Assembly: GCF_000003855.2 (NCBI RefSeq)
Contig: NW_003101665.1
Coordinates: 662,828-726,827 of the forward strand
Direction: 5' to 3'
DNA from: Blastomyces gilchristii SLH14081
Taxonomy: Eukaryota > Ascomycota > Eurotiomycetes > Onygenales > Ajellomycetaceae
Length of the DNA stretch: 64,000 nt
The position numbers and the translations under genes are program-made. Of this stretch, positions 34,754-46,080 are shown in pieces (positions within the stretch are counted from its first letter, which is position 1; each line of letters opens with the position of its first letter). Under the pieces are notes generated by a model. The model had not been told where the DNA came from. It did no database searches and saw only the letters and a list, made by a program, of their open reading frames with translations.

Positions 34754-36882
34754 ATGGCTCCTCAATTGTCTGTTGCTCGTGACTCCACGGATGGTGACAC
34801 CTCTGTTACCCAAAACCAGGAATGTCTGCACCATCGCACTGAAAGCCAAAGCAGGCGTAGGTCAGCCCGTCATTATCGTCCCCCCCAGCGGTATTATAGT
34901 CATCATACCTTTCAAACGCCGACACGGCACTATGAATTGAGGTCCAAATGTCGTATTTCTGCAAGACAACCACTTAGTCGAGATCAGATTAGCAAAAGAC
35001 CAGAACTGCGACATTCCAACAATTCCGCCAGTAGTGGTGATCAAAACGCAACATGTCTCTCCAGCAAACCATGTACTTCCGAGGGAAGACTTCTTGAGCA
35101 TCCCATCGATATCCCTCAGATGGTTACTCCAAGCGCCAGGGAGAATACGTTTACCGAAGCTATGAATGGCGCCTTCAACCTTACAAAGTCCCCGCTTTGG
35201 TTGGGGAGAAAGTTGGCTGCTGCCACGCTTCCTGAGAAGGAGTCCTGGTTGCTTCAGAACCCGTGCAACCCATTTGGCTCCGACACGAACAGCCACACGG
35301 GTTCGACCTCTTCCATGACTGATCAATCCCAGAAAGAAGGTATGCAGCCCCAAAATCCTGTAGCAAAATAGTGACAAACATCCGTATACCTCGCCAATCA
35401 CTAATCTACCTACTACAGCGCACAATTTATCCAGGCTTGTAAACAGTCAAAACCAACCTGATCGCATGACTGTCGGGTTTGGCCTAGCTCAGAGCCCGAC
35501 TACAGTTGAGACGGATGAGTTTTCGCGGTTGCTACAATCGATCGAATTGCACTCGCGGCAGTCGAAAGGTCTGGCAGACATGGTATCGAGCTACCTTGAG
35601 GGAGACGGAAGCCATTCGGATATTAATTCAGCGGTCGGCGATGTCAATAAATTCTATACCAAGCCACCCCGCCGCCCGAATCAGAGTTCGGAATGTAACC
35701 TCCAAGTTGCGTCCCTCCCAGGCGGCGGTGACAGCCCCGACCCACCTCGCGATCACAGCACCCCATTCCGTGGACATATGATAGACCGTATCGATTCAGG
35801 CGGACCCGTGGTGGATGTAGAGGACAACAACTGTGGTCCGGCAACGACCACCGTAGCTCCTGAGAATATCTCCCAAGACGAAGGCCCTAGGATTGCCAGG
35901 GATCGTCAAGGTTCGTTCTTCATTTCATAATTTTCGGATGAGCTGGCTACTGATACTATGGGAAGGGTTGACTCGAAACCACACCACTGCCGAAAACAAC
36001 CACACCCCGGCGAGCTGTAACGGTACTTGTACTTATTTCGCTATGCCACTCTATGGGCTTCCACAGGAGCGGTTCTTGAGCACATCCGATTTTGGAGGTT
36101 TTTATGATACGTTCCTTCCGAGCGAAAAAACTTCAGATGTCTCGTCGAAAAAAAGACCAGGGCAAAACATCGAAGATGCGTGCCAGTGCAAGCTAGAATC
36201 TTCCTTTGGCTGCTGCAGCCAAAAAGCAAAGGCATACGTTGACAAGCCTTACTCTTCAGAAGAGCTCCAGGTCTATTCTCACTGCCGGGAATGCCACCCA
36301 AAACGAGTTAAAGTTGATCATTTGGCAGCACAATCCGACTCGGTTTACCATATCTGTGTAGCCCACCAGCCGTTTAAGGCCCCTTTACTTTCGCCAGGCG
36401 GAGGAGGTTCACACCCCACCGAAGCTACACCAGGGTACCAGCAAAGTTATGAGTGCGGGCAGAAATCTGCTGTGGTACCCGCTACGGCTAGCCCACAGAG
36501 TTGTGCTTGTCCATCTCCATGTTCATGCCCACAGCCTTGTGCATGTGAGTATGTTGCAGATGGTAAAATGACCCTGAGAAATGCCGCCTCTTCTGCACAA
36601 CCACCACTTGGGATATCAATCAAATCACTTTTGTCTAACCCACAAAATTGTGCTTGCCGACCTCATTGTTCATGCCCATCGCCTTGTCAGTGCGGACAAG
36701 ATACCTATGCTAAAGTGGGAATGAGAGATACCCATCCTTCTGTACAGCTACCACTTAGGACATCAATTTGCGCTTTCCCCCTTTTTCAAGTTCAACCTCG
36801 GAACCCTGATTTTCCTACTGGTGAAGTAATTTCTTCCGAAATTCACCAATGTGGCGGCTGCGAAATGCAAGCCCAAGACTAG
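34754..36882 (+). CDS. Cysteine-rich protein of unknown function with two CxC arrays
   Basis: I do not recognise this gene. Three exons join cleanly in phase: 34,754-35,339, 35,419-35,910 and 35,966-36,882 (introns 79 and 55 bp), giving 664 residues. The first two-thirds are Ser/Arg/Pro-rich and probably disordered. The C-terminal part is cysteine-rich, with two similar arrays. In residues 539-553 (CACPSPCSCPQPCAC) and 588-602 (CACRPHCSCPSPCQC), six cysteines form three CxC pairs spaced by three residues. Other clusters are ACQCKLESSFGCCSQ and HCRECHPK. Such arrays suggest metal binding and recall the copper-sensing C-termini of Mac1/Cuf1-like regulators. However, no N-terminal copper-fist domain is visible, and no signal peptide or membrane helix. 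The start was chosen as the first ATG in frame. Splice sites are inferred, not proven. Confidence 0.7.
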
Positions 36883-37837
36883 GCAGAGAATTTAGAGCAT
36901 CTCTTGAGCTCTCCTAAAGTTTTATTTTGTCCGCTGTTTGCTCTTCGATTTTCTGTTTTCCGTTATCACAGTGGTTTCTCGGACTGGGGCTACATTTCAA
37001 GTGGTGTATTGTGTGATATTGATGTTGCGCAGCACGGAATTCCTCACCCAGGAGTTAAAACTTTTCACTCCCTTTCCTTTAGCATGATATGTTGGTTTGA
37101 CTATTATTAGCCACCGCAACATTGTCGTGACTTTCACTCATAATATCCACATGTTGCAGTTTACAGTCGTTCAATCTGTCGCGTTAGAAGTACCAATTTG
37201 AATCTTCATTCGGTGCACCATAACTGCTAATCTCAATGCTGGGTTTCTAGTTTTCGTCACAACTAGTTGCCAAGTAGTGTAGCGAAAGATTCTCTCAAGT
37301 TCTAGCTCCGCGTTCCCACCCCTCCTCTACGCCGGGTATTCCAAGTTTCATCTGCCTAATCGCATCAGATTCACGTTGGCAATCCAAACCGCCAATAATA
37401 AGGCAATAACCGGCTGCAGGGTAATCTACTCCCCCTTCTCTTTCAAGGTTCAGTAAATCATTCATCATGTGACGCTAACCAGATTAATTAGATATAATTA
37501 GGATCATGAAAGAAAATTTTTCAATATTATATATATTTATCCAACCGTTCCCGTCTATAAAGTAGTAAGGAAGAGTACAAATACATATGGAGGCCGGGCG
37601 TGGCTAAAATGTATGCAAGACATAGAAACCAAAAGGTAAAAACTCCACTATATAAAACGGAGAAGAGAGAAGAGAGGTTCGGCTGTTGGGTCACAGCACA
37701 CTCGTTCTTTTATAATTTTTGTGCGCAGGTATGTGTGTGTGTGTGTGTGTGTGTGCGTGTGCGTGAGAGAGAGAGGAGGTGAGAGTGAGAGAGTGAGAGT
37801 GAGAGCACACGCGAAGAGGGACGGATATATACACTGC
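36883..37837. other. Convergent intergenic region with microsatellites
   Basis: These 955 bp lie between the cysteine-rich gene and NAR1. No supported gene. The right part is the NAR1 3' flank and holds a TG and a GA dinucleotide tract. Confidence 0.5.
37732..37806 (+). repeat. (TG)n followed by (GA)n microsatellite
   Basis: About 15 TG units (37,732-37,762, with two C interruptions) pass directly into a GA-rich run. It lies 30-100 bp beyond the NAR1 stop codon, so it is probably in its 3' UTR. Confidence 0.9.
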
Positions 37838-39804
37838 CTACCAACCACCACCGGCCTTCCCGGCAAGTTCCGCTACACGAGCCATATCGCCCATCCCCCC
37901 TGGATCCTTACCCTTTTCCTTGCCCACGTCGCTCTCTACCTTTCGGAAAGTGGTATACACAAGTTTTTCGAGTGGGATATTGGTGCTGCGGGACCAGTGG
38001 GACAACAGATCGTCAAATGGACGGTGACCTCTGTCGCGCGCGATAGGGTGGGTGTTGGAGTTGGAATCCGAATCGGAATCGGCTGAGAAGTATGCTTCGT
38101 CGACTCGCGCTAGCCAAGCTCGCTGTTCCTGTGGCGTTGATTTTTGGGTAGATTGTGGCTGTGGCTGCTCATCCTGCTGTAGTGGATTGATCGTGTCTTG
38201 CTTCGGGGTATTAATGTCTCGTACGTCCTCGACGCGTATTTGCCCACCGCCATTCGTGCATCCACCGGGACACGCCATTACTTCGACATAAGCATAATCT
38301 GTGGCTGATGTGTTGTTGGCTGCAGTTGCTCGCCCACTGCCTGCCCTGCGACCTATCATAGGCTTGGCGCCAGGGAGCCTAGATGCGCGGGGGGGTTTTA
38401 GTTTCCGGACGAGGTTTTGGATATTACGGAAACCGTAGTAGCGAGCAGCTTTTATAATGGTATCGCCTGAGGGAGATGTTAGGGAATATTCAATCACGTC
38501 AGAATTTCGACCACGCTGCGTTTGGATTTGGCTTCCCGGGTTTCGATGTTGGTAAGCTGTGAGGATGTGGAAGAGGTATCCCCCCGACGTGCCAGCTGTG
38601 GACGGCTGGGTGGACGGGCCGGATTTAGGAAATAAGAAAGATGCAAGGTAGGGATCAGGGAATAGAGGGGTATATGACGAAGGTAATGGTTGCAATGGGA
38701 GGTTTTGGAGCGAGATATTCCGCGACGTCGCTAGCATGAGAACTTCGCGGGATGTAATGACGCAGTCAACATCGCGGACGGGAGAATGTGTGGTAGATGA
38801 AGATGATTGCCAGGAAGCATCTGTTAATTCTTGCCGGCTAGCCTCCAGCTTTTTATCGAAACAAGGCATGATGGCCAAGTGCCAAATCTGGGCCGGTGAG
38901 ATGTTCAATGCCTTGCTCAGCACGGTCTTCAACAAAGTGCCTGTAAGAGCTTGTGGAGATTTTAGACGGGATATGTGAGGTAAGACGTGAGGGTGAGTCT
39001 TTTCGGCGTAACATATCCATCCCGGACAGGCGGATGATAAGACTGGGCGCTTTGGGATTGGAAACCCTTCGAGGCTAGGACTTCCTGAGTCCTCCAAAGA
39101 CTCCATAACTTCATTCACGCTGAGCTCCAAGAAGACCTGCCGCATAACGTTTGTATCAACCACCCAGGCAAAACCATTCCCGTGAGCGCCACCAGCCCTT
39201 AACCCTTGGGGGCCACCGAGGAATTGCTCGATCAACCATCCGGCCTTGCGTTCAGATATTCCATATGTTGCGGCCAAGCTTGCTCTGACCTGTGGACTGA
39301 CACTTGCAATAAATATCTTCTTATCGCCTTCTGCTATGCTCTGCTGGCCTGCAGCAGAGAAACCGGCGTCATCGCGTAATGTTTGAGCGACACCGTGTCC
39401 GTTCCGCTCATCAATTCGTAATTCGGGGCACGAGTCCAAGGTGTTAAGCACTTCAGCATGCGACTGTAACGATACCAAAACTGCTTCAGCAGAGGTGACG
39501 CAACCCGAACATGCCAGACAATCAGTCAGGGAGATTTGAGCTGGGGGGGGGTTTTCCGGTTCGATCTTGTCTTCTGTTGTAACTTCATATGCATTCTATT
39601 ACCAGCAAGTTAGCGGAAAAGCTGATTTTCTTTAATTTTTTCTTTTTTTTTTTAAAAAAAAAAACAGGAAACTGCGATGGGCTTTAACATGTATACCTCT
39701 GAGTTTTTAACCTCTTTGTGGGGTAGTGTTTCGATGGGCTTTATGCAAGCAACCCCTGGAGAAATGAAGTCATTCAAGTCATCTGCAGACAGAATTGCGC
39801 TCAT
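37838..39804 (-). CDS. NAR1: Cytosolic Fe-S cluster assembly factor Nar1
   Basis: Two exons, 39,697-39,804 and 37,838-39,595, with a 101-bp intron (CTAAC branch site); 621 residues. The first exon encodes [20 protein letters not shown]. Nar1 is an iron-hydrogenase-like protein that passes Fe-S clusters from the Cfd1-Nbp35 scaffold to the CIA targeting complex in the cytosol. All eight cluster cysteines are visible. The N-terminal [4Fe-4S] site has Cys20, Cys62, Cys65 and Cys68 (in CLACSGC). The hydrogenase-like site has Cys226 (ACPGW), Cys281 (MPCFDKK), Cys478 and Cys482 ([12 protein letters not shown]). The length exceeds yeast Nar1 because of Ser/Thr/Gln-rich insertions, as is common in filamentous fungi. 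The protein ends in a TTFR-type C-terminus followed by a Gly/Ala tail. Confidence 0.95.
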
Positions 39805-40712
39805 GGTGGCGGCACCAGAGCAACGACACTGTGCCGGTCGTGAAGGCGTCGCACCAAATTTGTAGACCCTAGCTATTCACAAAACTAACGAACGGGGTTA
39901 TATGTGCCAGCAGAAACAAAAGACAGATGTAGCAAACGTGACAGAATAAATATACCTAGGTATGGAGAAGGCAAAAATTATTTTACTTTAATGGCCGTTG
40001 ATATCCCGCTGAGTAATTCGGGATGCCGGGCTGCGTCCAAAAAAAGTGGCCCGGTTTCCCCGCGCTAGTCCGATAAGATCGCCTATCAGCAAGCGCGCAA
40101 AGCTAATCTCTAGAAAAAAACTTTTCCATGCAAAAAACACTGTAACGTGACATCACGTGCACCTCATCAAAAATATTTGCTCAGAATCTTCTTCAAATCT
40201 TCATTCTTTTTTTCATTCTACTCTTTTCATCTATAGTATTTACATTCTTTATACTCTTCTCTATGTTCATGAGAGTTAAATGCTCTATAACAGATTTCAT
40301 GTAATGTTATGTATATCTCTTTGAATTCATGAATAAGATTGAATAGTCAGCTCTACAGTCTGTACAGCTCTGATTAATCTGATAATAATAATAAGAGTAA
40401 TACAGAGTAAAAGAGAGTAATAAAGATAATAGAGATAATAGAGATGATAATAATAATAGAGATAATAGAGATAATAATAATAATAGAGTAGAGAGTAAAA
40501 GTAGTAGAGAGAGCTGCAGAGTGATAGAGAGAGTGATTGTAAAGAGAGTTAAAAATAGAGAGTGAAAGTGATAGAAGAGGCTATAAGTAATAGAAAGAGT
40601 AGAGAGTGAAAGAGATGAAAGAATTGAAAGAGAGAAAAGTAGACTGATTAGTAAGATTATGAATTTTATATTTAATCTCATTTAATCTGATCTTATACAT
40701 TTCTTAGTATGA
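39805..40712. other. NAR1 upstream region and right edge of the gene island
   Basis: Up to about 40,150 the sequence is GC-balanced and presumably includes the NAR1 promoter. After that it turns AT-rich. From 40,380 to 40,660 it is a purine-rich low-complexity run (AGAGATAATA-like units). No gene is seen. Confidence 0.6.
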
Positions 40713-40720
40713 GTCTTATC

Positions 40721-41740
40721 TAGACTGATTATATAACTGTGTCTGAAACCAGAACTAGATTTTTTAATAGTCTTATTATCAATTTGACTGATCTCATTAC
40801 ATGGTTTTAACATTAGATAGTAGTTTCATACTGTTTCAGTAAGACTTACTGTCTACTCTTATTACATTTTTCAAATGAGACTATGATTTTCACTTCTTAA
40901 TTTAAATTATTTTTATTGCTTTAAATGACTTTAAATCTTATTTAAGTGTTATCAAAAAGTGTTACTTTTTAAAAAATTAAAAATAGTTGAAAAAAAAACC
41001 TTAAAATGTCTAAAAATAGTAACTTTATGTCAAGAATGAAACTAAATAAGATTCAATGAGACTACTTTCTTATTTTTTTCAAGTCATAATTTCATTTTAA
41101 GATCTGATATATAGTTACTTTTAAACTGATTATGTGATTATATCTGAGATTACAACCAGATTTTTTAATAGTTTTATTATCAATTCAACTGATCTTATTA
41201 CATGATTTTAACATTAAATAATACTCTCATACTGTCTCAGTGAGACTTCTGTCTACTCTTGTTATATTTTTCAAATAAGATTATGATTTTCACTTCTCAA
41301 TTTAAATTATTTTTATTGCTTTAAATAACTTTAAATCTTATTTAAGTATTATCAAAAAGTGTTACTTTTTAAAAAATTAAAAATAGTCTAAAAAAAACCT
41401 TAAAATGTCTAAAAATAGTAACTTTATGTCAAGAATGAGACTAAATAAGATCAAATGAAACCACTTTCTCATTTTTTTCAAGTCATGATTTCATTTTAAG
41501 ATCTGATATATAGTCACTTTACATGTTTTTTTAATGACTAGTCTCAGTAGGATTCACATCAAGAAATGTATAAAACCAGATTAAATGAGATTAAACATGA
41601 AATTCATGGTTCCGGCGGCTAGTCTAGTCACTTTGCATGTTTTTTTGATAGCTAGTCTCAGCGGAATTCACGCCAAGAAATGTATGAGGCCAGATCAAAT
41701 GAAATCAAATGTGAAATTCATAGTCCCGGCGGCCAGTCTA
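40721..41740 (+). mobile_element. hAT-like MITE (outer copy), carrying a nested second copy
   Basis: Flanked by a perfect 8-bp target duplication GTCTTATC (40,713-40,720 and 41,741-41,748). The left end TAGACTG and right end CAGTCTA form imperfect terminal inverted repeats of about 20 bp. Without the nested copy and its target duplication the element is about 500 bp. It has no coding capacity. The 8-bp duplication and TAG-type ends suggest a non-autonomous hAT element. Confidence 0.85.
41122..41626 (+). mobile_element. hAT-like MITE (inner copy) inserted in its own kind
   Basis: This is 505 bp, flanked by 8-bp duplications GTTACTTT (41,114-41,121) and GTCACTTT (41,627-41,634), identical except for one C-to-T change. 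The sequence aligns with the outer copy and with 60,893-61,398. The left end is mutated (TAAACTG), the right end intact (CAGTCTA form AGTCTA). Confidence 0.85.
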
Positions 41741-41748
41741 GTCTTATC

Positions 41749-42887
41749 AGAATCAAGTCTTAAAAAAATCTGAAAATGAATCATTTCTGAGAGAAATAAT
41801 ATGAAAAATAATCAGATTTAATTCAAGAACAGTGAAATAATAGTAATTTCTCAGAATAAATAGTAAAAGATAATTATTCTTTTAAAATTAGAATAAGACT
41901 GAGACTGAAGATTAAATTCAGTCTTATTTAGTTTATTCAGTAATTACTTATATAATCAGATTTTAGTAATAATTATTAATAACAATTATAAAATAACTAA
42001 ATATATTCTTATATAAGTTTATTCTTTACTTTCTTATAAAAACTACACTTCTCTGATATACTATAATCAGAGATATTAAACTATCTAATAATTTTATATT
42101 TTATAATCATGAATTTGTTAATTATTTCTTCTTATAATTATTTCTAATAATAATAATAAATATCTTAACTTGAGTTGAACTTTTACTTCATTCTTATTTC
42201 TATTAATGAAATTATTAGAATATTATATACTATCAGTATAATAATTGAATATATACTCTTAATAATTTTTTATAACTCTAGAATTGATTTAATATATAAA
42301 TTCATTAAATTATGTTAATAATAGTAATTAAATTCAGTTTTATAAGTATATAGTTTTATCTGATTTTCAGTTATAATTAATATATATAAGTTCTGTTTTA
42401 AAGTTAGTATTATAGTTCTATATAATATAAAGTATTATTAAACATTATTATTTATTAGAGAATTGTATTTTACTATCTCTATATCTTTAATATTTACTCA
42501 TTCAAATCTCTGATAATTAATATTATAGTAGTCTTGAATTAATTTAATATATAAGTCTTATTTCTTCTCTATTCAATCTTAAGAAGTGTAGATATTAATT
42601 TAATAGAAGAAATCTAATAGAGCTGTTATAATATAATACTTTATAAAAGATTATTCAGTTTTACTATAATAATATATTAGTTTATCTCTTACAGTAATAA
42701 TAGTCTATACTATAGTATTATCTCAGACTGAATTTCTTTTTAAGTGATTTAACTACTTTTTAAAATAAATAAATAAACTATTATACACTTATCAGACTAA
42801 CTATAGTATTAATATATAAATAATTAAAACTATCTTTATTATCTTATAAAACTAAAATAATAAATTAATTATATATTTTAACTAAGT
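41749..42887. other. Very AT-rich stretch without gene
   Basis: Nothing recognisable in either strand. Stops are dense and G and C are scarce. It is the target region of element C2 on its right. Confidence 0.6.
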
Positions 42888-43640
42888 CTACTTGTAAGAG
42901 GCCTACGCTAAATAGATCAGTATGATATTGATAGGTCTTATATAACAAAGAGAAAAATGTTTGAGAAGGAAAAGAAAGAGAAAGTACAAGAATCAGTAAT
43001 TAAAGTGAATATTTATACATGTATGTGATGGCATATGCAGTGAAGCTTCAGAGTGGAAGAATCTATACATGTTAGTAGCAGCTGAGAATTGATGATTGAG
43101 AATGATCAAGAATTAGAGTATATGTGTTTAAGAATGAAGCAGTTGAAATCTGTGAAGTGTAACAGAATAGTCTATATAATTGATCAGACATAGCTTGTCA
43201 CATTAACTCTTCTCTTTCAGAAGCAGTTCTCATCAGTCAAGAACTGCTGTTTCAGATAACATGAAACTCAGAGTTCAGATTGATTGATTATAGCTGACTC
43301 ATTTCACAAGATATTATCAGTTACAGCTGTAAGATCTCTTATTGAGAATATCTTTAATCTCTCACTCAAGTTCATTGTCTTCTTCTATGATTTCTGATGA
43401 CTGTCAATCAGAAGTTAGTTGAGAAGAAAATGAGTCAGTAATGACACAGTGAAGCAAGCTTGTATAAAAGACATTATGAATTTCTGATGATATGTTAAGA
43501 CAGTAGTTGTGACTATCTAGAACTTCTATCACTTTATACCTGATATGATGATAATCTAGTGTATGAGATGAATATGTGATTTGTATATTCTTAAGATTCA
43601 ATTATATAAGATCTTCTATCTTATACTGCTCTGTGAGATC

Positions 43641-44290
43641 NNNNNNNNNNNNNNNNNNNNNNNNNNNNNNNNNNNNNNNNNNNNNNNNNNNNNNNNNNNN
43701 NNNNNNNNNNNNNNNNNNNNNNNNNNNNNNNNNNNNNNNNNNNNNNNNNNNNNNNNNNNNNNNNNNNNNNNNNNNNNNNNNNNNNNNNNNNNNNNNNNNN
43801 NNNNNNNNNNNNNNNNNNNNNNNNNNNNNNNNNNNNNNNNNNNNNNNNNNNNNNNNNNNNNNNNNNNNNNNNNNNNNNNNNNNNNNNNNNNNNNNNNNNN
43901 NNNNNNNNNNNNNNNNNNNNNNNNNNNNNNNNNNNNNNNNNNNNNNNNNNNNNNNNNNNNNNNNNNNNNNNNNNNNNNNNNNNNNNNNNNNNNNNNNNNN
44001 NNNNNNNNNNNNNNNNNNNNNNNNNNNNNNNNNNNNNNNNNNNNNNNNNNNNNNNNNNNNNNNNNNNNNNNNNNNNNNNNNNNNNNNNNNNNNNNNNNNN
44101 NNNNNNNNNNNNNNNNNNNNNNNNNNNNNNNNNNNNNNNNNNNNNNNNNNNNNNNNNNNNNNNNNNNNNNNNNNNNNNNNNNNNNNNNNNNNNNNNNNNN
44201 NNNNNNNNNNNNNNNNNNNNNNNNNNNNNNNNNNNNNNNNNNNNNNNNNNNNNNNNNNNNNNNNNNNNNNNNNNNNNNNNNNNNNNNNNN
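43641..44290. other. Assembly gap of 650 N in C2
   Basis: Six hundred and fifty N bases. By alignment with C3 they replace roughly 53,575-54,230, part of the integrase region. Confidence 0.95.
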
Positions 44291-45639
44291 TAAGTAATTT
44301 TAATAGATCTTTTCTACAAGTTCTTTCACAGATAATGAAAGAACCAATGATTGCAGTTCAGATAAAGCATCTGATACTGTTTAATATCTCAGATTAGTAG
44401 AACTCTCAGAAGATCATTCTATACAGTTGTTTACAGTCTAAATAATCAGTTATATATGAATCATGCATCTCTTGCATTATCTGAGTGTGTAAGAGTTCAG
44501 AGTGAGAGACTCAGTGTTATTCATAGAATCATAGAGTGTTATTATCATTGATTGAACATTCTGAGATGTCAGTTCTTATATATAGTTCTGAGAGAAATCA
44601 GAGTACTTCTTAATATACTGCTTCAGTGAGTACTTGAAGAAGTTCATTAGTTTGAGCTGTTACATGCCATAATTCATCTAGTGTAGGTATGAAAGAAGTC
44701 AAGATATCAGTGTCAGTGTCAGTGTCAGTGTCAGTTTGAAGAGAGAGTGTTCTAATCAGAGAAGAGTGTATAATATTATGAGTTGTTTTATCTTGATCAA
44801 CTAATATCTTCAGATCTAGAAGTCAGTGTTCTCAGTTCATTCAATGAGTATCTGTTACATCAGAAGGCATATCTTGCTCTTGTTATAAGAGAGCATCTAT
44901 CATCAAGTTCTGACTGCTGAGACAGTAGTGTATTGTAAAATGAAAGCAGCTTAGAAACTCAGATTATTATATCTGTTATTCAGTAAGTTTATAGATTATT
45001 ATAAAGTATTTGAGATTCTTATAATCTGTAATTATCTCAAATTTGAAGACACTTCAGAGTTCAGAGTCTCATTCTTCTAAACAGTGTATAATTGTAAGAA
45101 GTTTCTTGTTATAGATCTCATAATTGTATTCAGCAGGACTCAGTTTCTTAGACATGAAGATGCATGATTATAAGACATCTTTATCATCATATTACAATAT
45201 AGCTTCTTCTATGATATAGTAAGAGAAATCAGCTTTCATAACTATCTTACAATCAGAATTGAATATTATCAGCAGAGAGATATTAATGAATATCTTCTTT
45301 ATCTGTGTAAATGCAGCTTCAGTGTTCACTGATTATTAAAATACTGAGTCTTTCTTAGTAAGTTCTGTAAGTAATCTTATAATATCTGAGAAGTTTCATA
45401 TAAATCACTGATAAAAGTTAGCAAATTCAATGAAGCTTTGTACATCTTTCACAGTATATAAAGCTTCTTATTCAAGAATGACAGAAATCTTCTCAGAATT
45501 CATTCAAATCTTCTTATCAGCTTCTATGATGAAATCTAAGTATTTAGTACTCTTAACTTTGAAATCACACTTATCAATATCAATTAATAGTTCTGCTTCT
45601 TATAGTTATTGTAATACTCTTCATATATACTCTTGATGC

Positions 45640-46080
45640 TCTTTTCTGAATTCATCAGTGAAGATAAGAATGTTATCTAGATAAGCAGATACAAACTCAT
45701 TAAGAAAATCTCAGAGTGCTCAGTTAATATACTTCTGAAATATACTAAGAGTATTAATCAGTTCAAAGAGTGTAACTACTTATTCAAAGAGATCATAACA
45801 TATTCAGAATACTGTAAGTCATTTATCTGCTTTAATGATATGAATCTTATGAAACATAGTAATGACATCTAGCTTTGTAAATCATTGAGCTTATCTGATA
45901 TATACTACAATTTCATTGATAAGAGATAAGAAATAACAATCTTTCTTTATTAATCTATTCAGATTTCAGTAATTCACACAGAATTGAAGTTCTTTATCTA
46001 ACTTCTTTGTAAAGAGAATAGAAGCTGCAGTGAAAGAGTTACTAATATATATAAATTTCTTATTTAACAGATCATTGAGT
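45640..46080 (-). pseudogene. Reverse transcriptase remnant of C2
   Basis: It aligns base for base with the C3 reverse transcriptase at 55,500-55,930. The minus strand shows degraded forms of the FCVDY..LN, FTKLDI..FH and YLDDILIFT motifs. Stops interrupt it. Confidence 0.7.

Noticed and set aside
34754..36882. Copper-fist transcription factor (Mac1/Cuf1 type)
   Set aside because: The cysteine arrays are suggestive, but no CxxC...GHR copper-fist motif is found in the exons or the upstream 900 bp.
24958..39804. A secondary-metabolite or functional gene cluster
   Set aside because: The seven genes belong to unrelated housekeeping pathways and alternate in strand; no synthase, transporter or cluster regulator is present.
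41585..41773. 62-codon frame with a repeated MRLNMKFMVPAASL-type segment
   Set aside because: It spans the duplicated right ends of the two nested MITEs; the internal repeat is a by-product of the nesting.
43576..44397. Long open frames across the N block
   Set aside because: The frames exist only because N bases contain no stop; flanking sequence is Gypsy integrase remnant on the other strand.
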